NCBI GenBank assembly: GCA_964035575.1
Contig: OZ037909.1
Coordinates: forward strand, 620,001-684,000
Source: Rhynchopus sp. YZ270_cl-10
Taxonomy: Eukaryota; Euglenozoa; Diplonemea; Diplonemida; Diplonemidae
DNA: 64,000 nucleotides
Direction of reading: 5' to 3'
In this document: positions 62,419-64,000 of the stretch, in pieces
Numbering within the stretch: position 1 is the first letter of the stretch
How the letters are laid out: each line of letters opens with the position of its first letter
Position numbers and translations under genes: made by a program
Notes under the pieces: generated by a model
The model's database searches: none
Told to the model about the DNA's origin: nothing
Seen by the model: the letters and a program-made list of their open reading frames with translations, nothing else

Positions 62419-63897
62419 TCAGTATCTCAGGCCTGGGCTTCCTGCAGCGTAGGCAGAGACGTAGGACCTCGGGGAGTGGGTGTCCACAACAGCAACAGCG
62501 TGTCTTGGGCTTGTCTCGTGGATGGCGCGTGTCAGCGAGGTGTGGCGTGCAACGCTGCCAGCCACGTGTGCGTCGTGTGCAGCTGCGTGTGCGCCTGCCG
62601 TCGCCCCAGCAGCAACACCCGCAAGCGCAGCAGAGCGTGCGTGTGCCGCACCCGCAGCACCCGCCTCGTGGTGTGCACGCTGCCTCTCCACAGACGCATG
62701 CAGCACAGCAGTGTCGTGCACACCACGCGACACAGCCTCCTGGCTCGACGCACGCGCCAGGTTCGCCTCGCTTGCCACAAAGTTTCCACGTGCACGGCTT
62801 GCCGAGTGGTGTGCCACCTCTGCGTTCACACGTGCCGCACCCTCCTCTGCAGATCTGTGCGTCAGGTGCTGGCCTGCCACCACCGCCTGTGCGTGTGCTG
62901 CACCTGCCTGCATCGCAGCAGCCTTCGCAGCACTGTCCGCGGCAGAGAGAATCGCCACTGCGTTCGTCGCCCCCGCATCCTCCGACGTCGCACGCTGCAC
63001 ACAGGCAAGCTTCACGTTCTGCGCATTCGCCAGCTTCACCGCAAACATCTGCACCTGCTCCTCCTTCGCCACAGCCTCCGCACGTGCCTGGAACGCAGTT
63101 GCTGCAGCCGCATCCGCATCGCGTGCCGCTGCCGACAGTGCCACCTGTGCAGCCTGGTCAGCAGCAATCGCCTCACGCACGCGAGCAGAGGCAGCTGCCG
63201 CAGCCGCTGCTGCAGCCACACGTGCCGCCTCCGCCGCAGCCGCACGTGTGTCCGAGTCCGTCTGCTGCGCACGCGAGCTTACGGCCACTGCTGCAGACTC
63301 ATGTGCGAGTGCACCAGTTGTCATCTCTGCCGCAGACGCAGCACGCGCGTCGTCCCCCGCCTGCGACGCACGCAGACGTGCCGCAGCAGCATCCGATGAG
63401 CGCACCGCACGGTCCGCCTCCAGCGACGCAGCACGCCCTGCCGCCTGCGCAGCCATCCCAGCAGAGGTTGCCGCCTCACGCTCAGCCGCCACCTTCGCTG
63501 CAGACGCAGCCGATGCATGTGCACCAGTCACAGCTGCAGTTGCGTTCGCACCAGCAAACACTGCCTGCTTCCCCGCCATGTCCGCACTCGCAAACTGCGC
63601 ATCCCGCACAGATGCCACGTGTGCAAGCCCCGTCATGTGCTGGCGTGCATCTGCCGCTGCAGCAACGTGCCCCTGTGCAATCGTGCGACCCGCCTGTGCC
63701 GCAGCACCTGCACGCGTCGACGCAGCATGCACAGATGCCGCACCTGCAGCAGACGCAAGTGCTCCCGCATGCACGCTTGCACCTGCTGCGTGTGCGTGTG
63801 CACCTGCCTCGTTCACAGCGTGGTGGTGCGAGGCAACCTGGTGAAGCGGGTCCTCCACAAGACGCGGGGACACCATTGCAGAGTATGCGTAGGCCAT
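62419..63897 (-). CDS. Alanine-rich helical protein, unknown function
   Basis: 492 aa from the Met at 63897 (MAYAYSAMVSPRLVEDPLHQ); a Met 29 codons upstream gives a less gene-like start. Alanine is by far the commonest residue, with regular Arg, Glu, Asp, Gln, His and Val. This makes a near continuous Ala-based helix from about 20 to 470 with few prolines or glycine breaks, and no predicted membrane segment. Heptad-like AxxAA patterns suggest a rod, perhaps an Alacoil-like coiled coil. The N-terminal 20 and C-terminal 30 residues (HAVAVVDTHSPRSYVSAYAA) differ in composition. No family recognised. Other frames across it are also open because of the GC-rich repetitive codons, but they are shadows. 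Confidence 0.7.
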   Translation of the reverse strand: MAYAYSAMVSPRLVEDPLHQVASHHHAVNEAGAHAHAAGASVHAGALASAAGAASVHAASTRAGAAAQAGRTIAQGHVAAAADARQHMTGLAHVASVRDAQFASADMAGKQAVFAGANATAAVTGAHASAASAAKVAAEREAATSAGMAAQAAGRAASLEADRAVRSSDAAAARLRASQAGDDARAASAAEMTTGALAHESAAVAVSSRAQQTDSDTRAAAAEAARVAAAAAAAAASARVREAIAADQAAQVALSAAARDADAAAATAFQARAEAVAKEEQVQMFAVKLANAQNVKLACVQRATSEDAGATNAVAILSAADSAAKAAAMQAGAAHAQAVVAGQHLTHRSAEEGAARVNAEVAHHSASRARGNFVASEANLARASSQEAVSRGVHDTAVLHASVERQRAHHEAGAAGAAHARSAALAGVAAGATAGAHAAAHDAHVAGSVARHTSLTRAIHETSPRHAVAVVDTHSPRSYVSAYAAGSPGLRY

Positions 63898-64000
63898 TGT
63901 GAGTGTGTTGTGTGACGTGTGTGTGCAGAAGAATCTGGGGTGGGCGATGGATACAAGCAGCAGCACCCTCCCTCCCCAGGACAACGAACAAACAAAAACC
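63898..64000. other. 5' flank of the Ala-rich gene
   Basis: About 100 bp to the window edge; TG- and GGGAGGG-containing. Too short to judge. Confidence 0.4.

Noticed and set aside
62391-63902. Large plus-strand frames opposite the Ala-rich gene
   Set aside because: GC-rich repetitive codons leave several frames open; the minus-strand frame has the composition of a continuous helix and follows the direction of all neighbours.
1-64000. Spliced-leader RNA, 5S, U snRNA or full tRNA genes
   Set aside because: I looked for tRNA box pairs and known leader-like sequence and found none I could support; absence by eye is weak evidence.

Overview
The window looks like nuclear DNA of a unicellular, flagellated eukaryote, most likely a euglenozoan and perhaps a diplonemid. 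This is inference. It rests on: every confidently called host gene lying on the minus strand; sparse GC-rich genes in AT-rich, repeat-filled intergenic DNA; a SAS-6 centriole protein; a degenerate kinesin with a C-terminal PH-like domain, of a kind I associate with kinetoplastid relatives; and an 18S rRNA 5' fragment. Genes carry ordinary spliceosomal introns, most with GTATG donors. I could not find a spliced-leader gene, so trans-splicing is not shown.

Layout. 1.0-16.7 kb: six minus-strand genes (polyQ CCCH zinc-finger protein; coiled-coil protein; seven-repeat RCC1-like propeller; basic protein with an N-terminal possible beta-grasp domain; SAM-WW protein; Lys/Pro/Ala-rich protein), with a piggyBac-type and a hAT-type non-autonomous transposon and a hAT transposase remnant between them. 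16.8-20.3 kb: inverted-repeat elements, hairpins and one isolated plus-strand ORF. 20.3-21.9 kb: MOB4/phocein, its single intron filled by a TIR element. 21.9-26.8 kb: foldback elements, an 18S fragment and a membrane-protein gene. 26.9-32.4 kb: a broken or non-autonomous tyrosine-recombinase (DIRS/Ngaro-like) retroelement. 32.4-36.7 kb: an 8-bp satellite and SAS-6. 36.7-41.8 kb: no gene; a hAT element nested in a TA-flanked element and carrying a 760-bp heptamer satellite. 41.8-46.8 kb: a pantothenate locus with a PanB-PanE fusion and a nearly identical stand-alone PanB. 46.8-56.4 kb: clustered mini-repeats, then a second, whole-looking tyrosine-recombinase retroelement with gag-like, RT-RNaseH and recombinase ORFs and a 200-N gap. 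56.4-59.1 kb: a TIR element. 59.1-64 kb: the kinesin-PH gene and an alanine-rich protein.

Functional themes. SAS-6, the kinesin-like protein, MOB4, and possibly the SAM-WW, RCC1-like and coiled-coil proteins would fit cytoskeleton, basal body or flagellum work. The pantothenate pair supplies two consecutive steps, hydroxymethylation of ketoisovalerate and reduction of ketopantoate, probably in mitochondria.

The least expected signal is a set of very short interspersed repeats (about 40-100 bp). One family (S1) begins with a tRNA-like A box and ends in poly(A). Another (S2) keeps its hairpin while the stem sequence changes between copies. Names S1-S4, G and H are mine.
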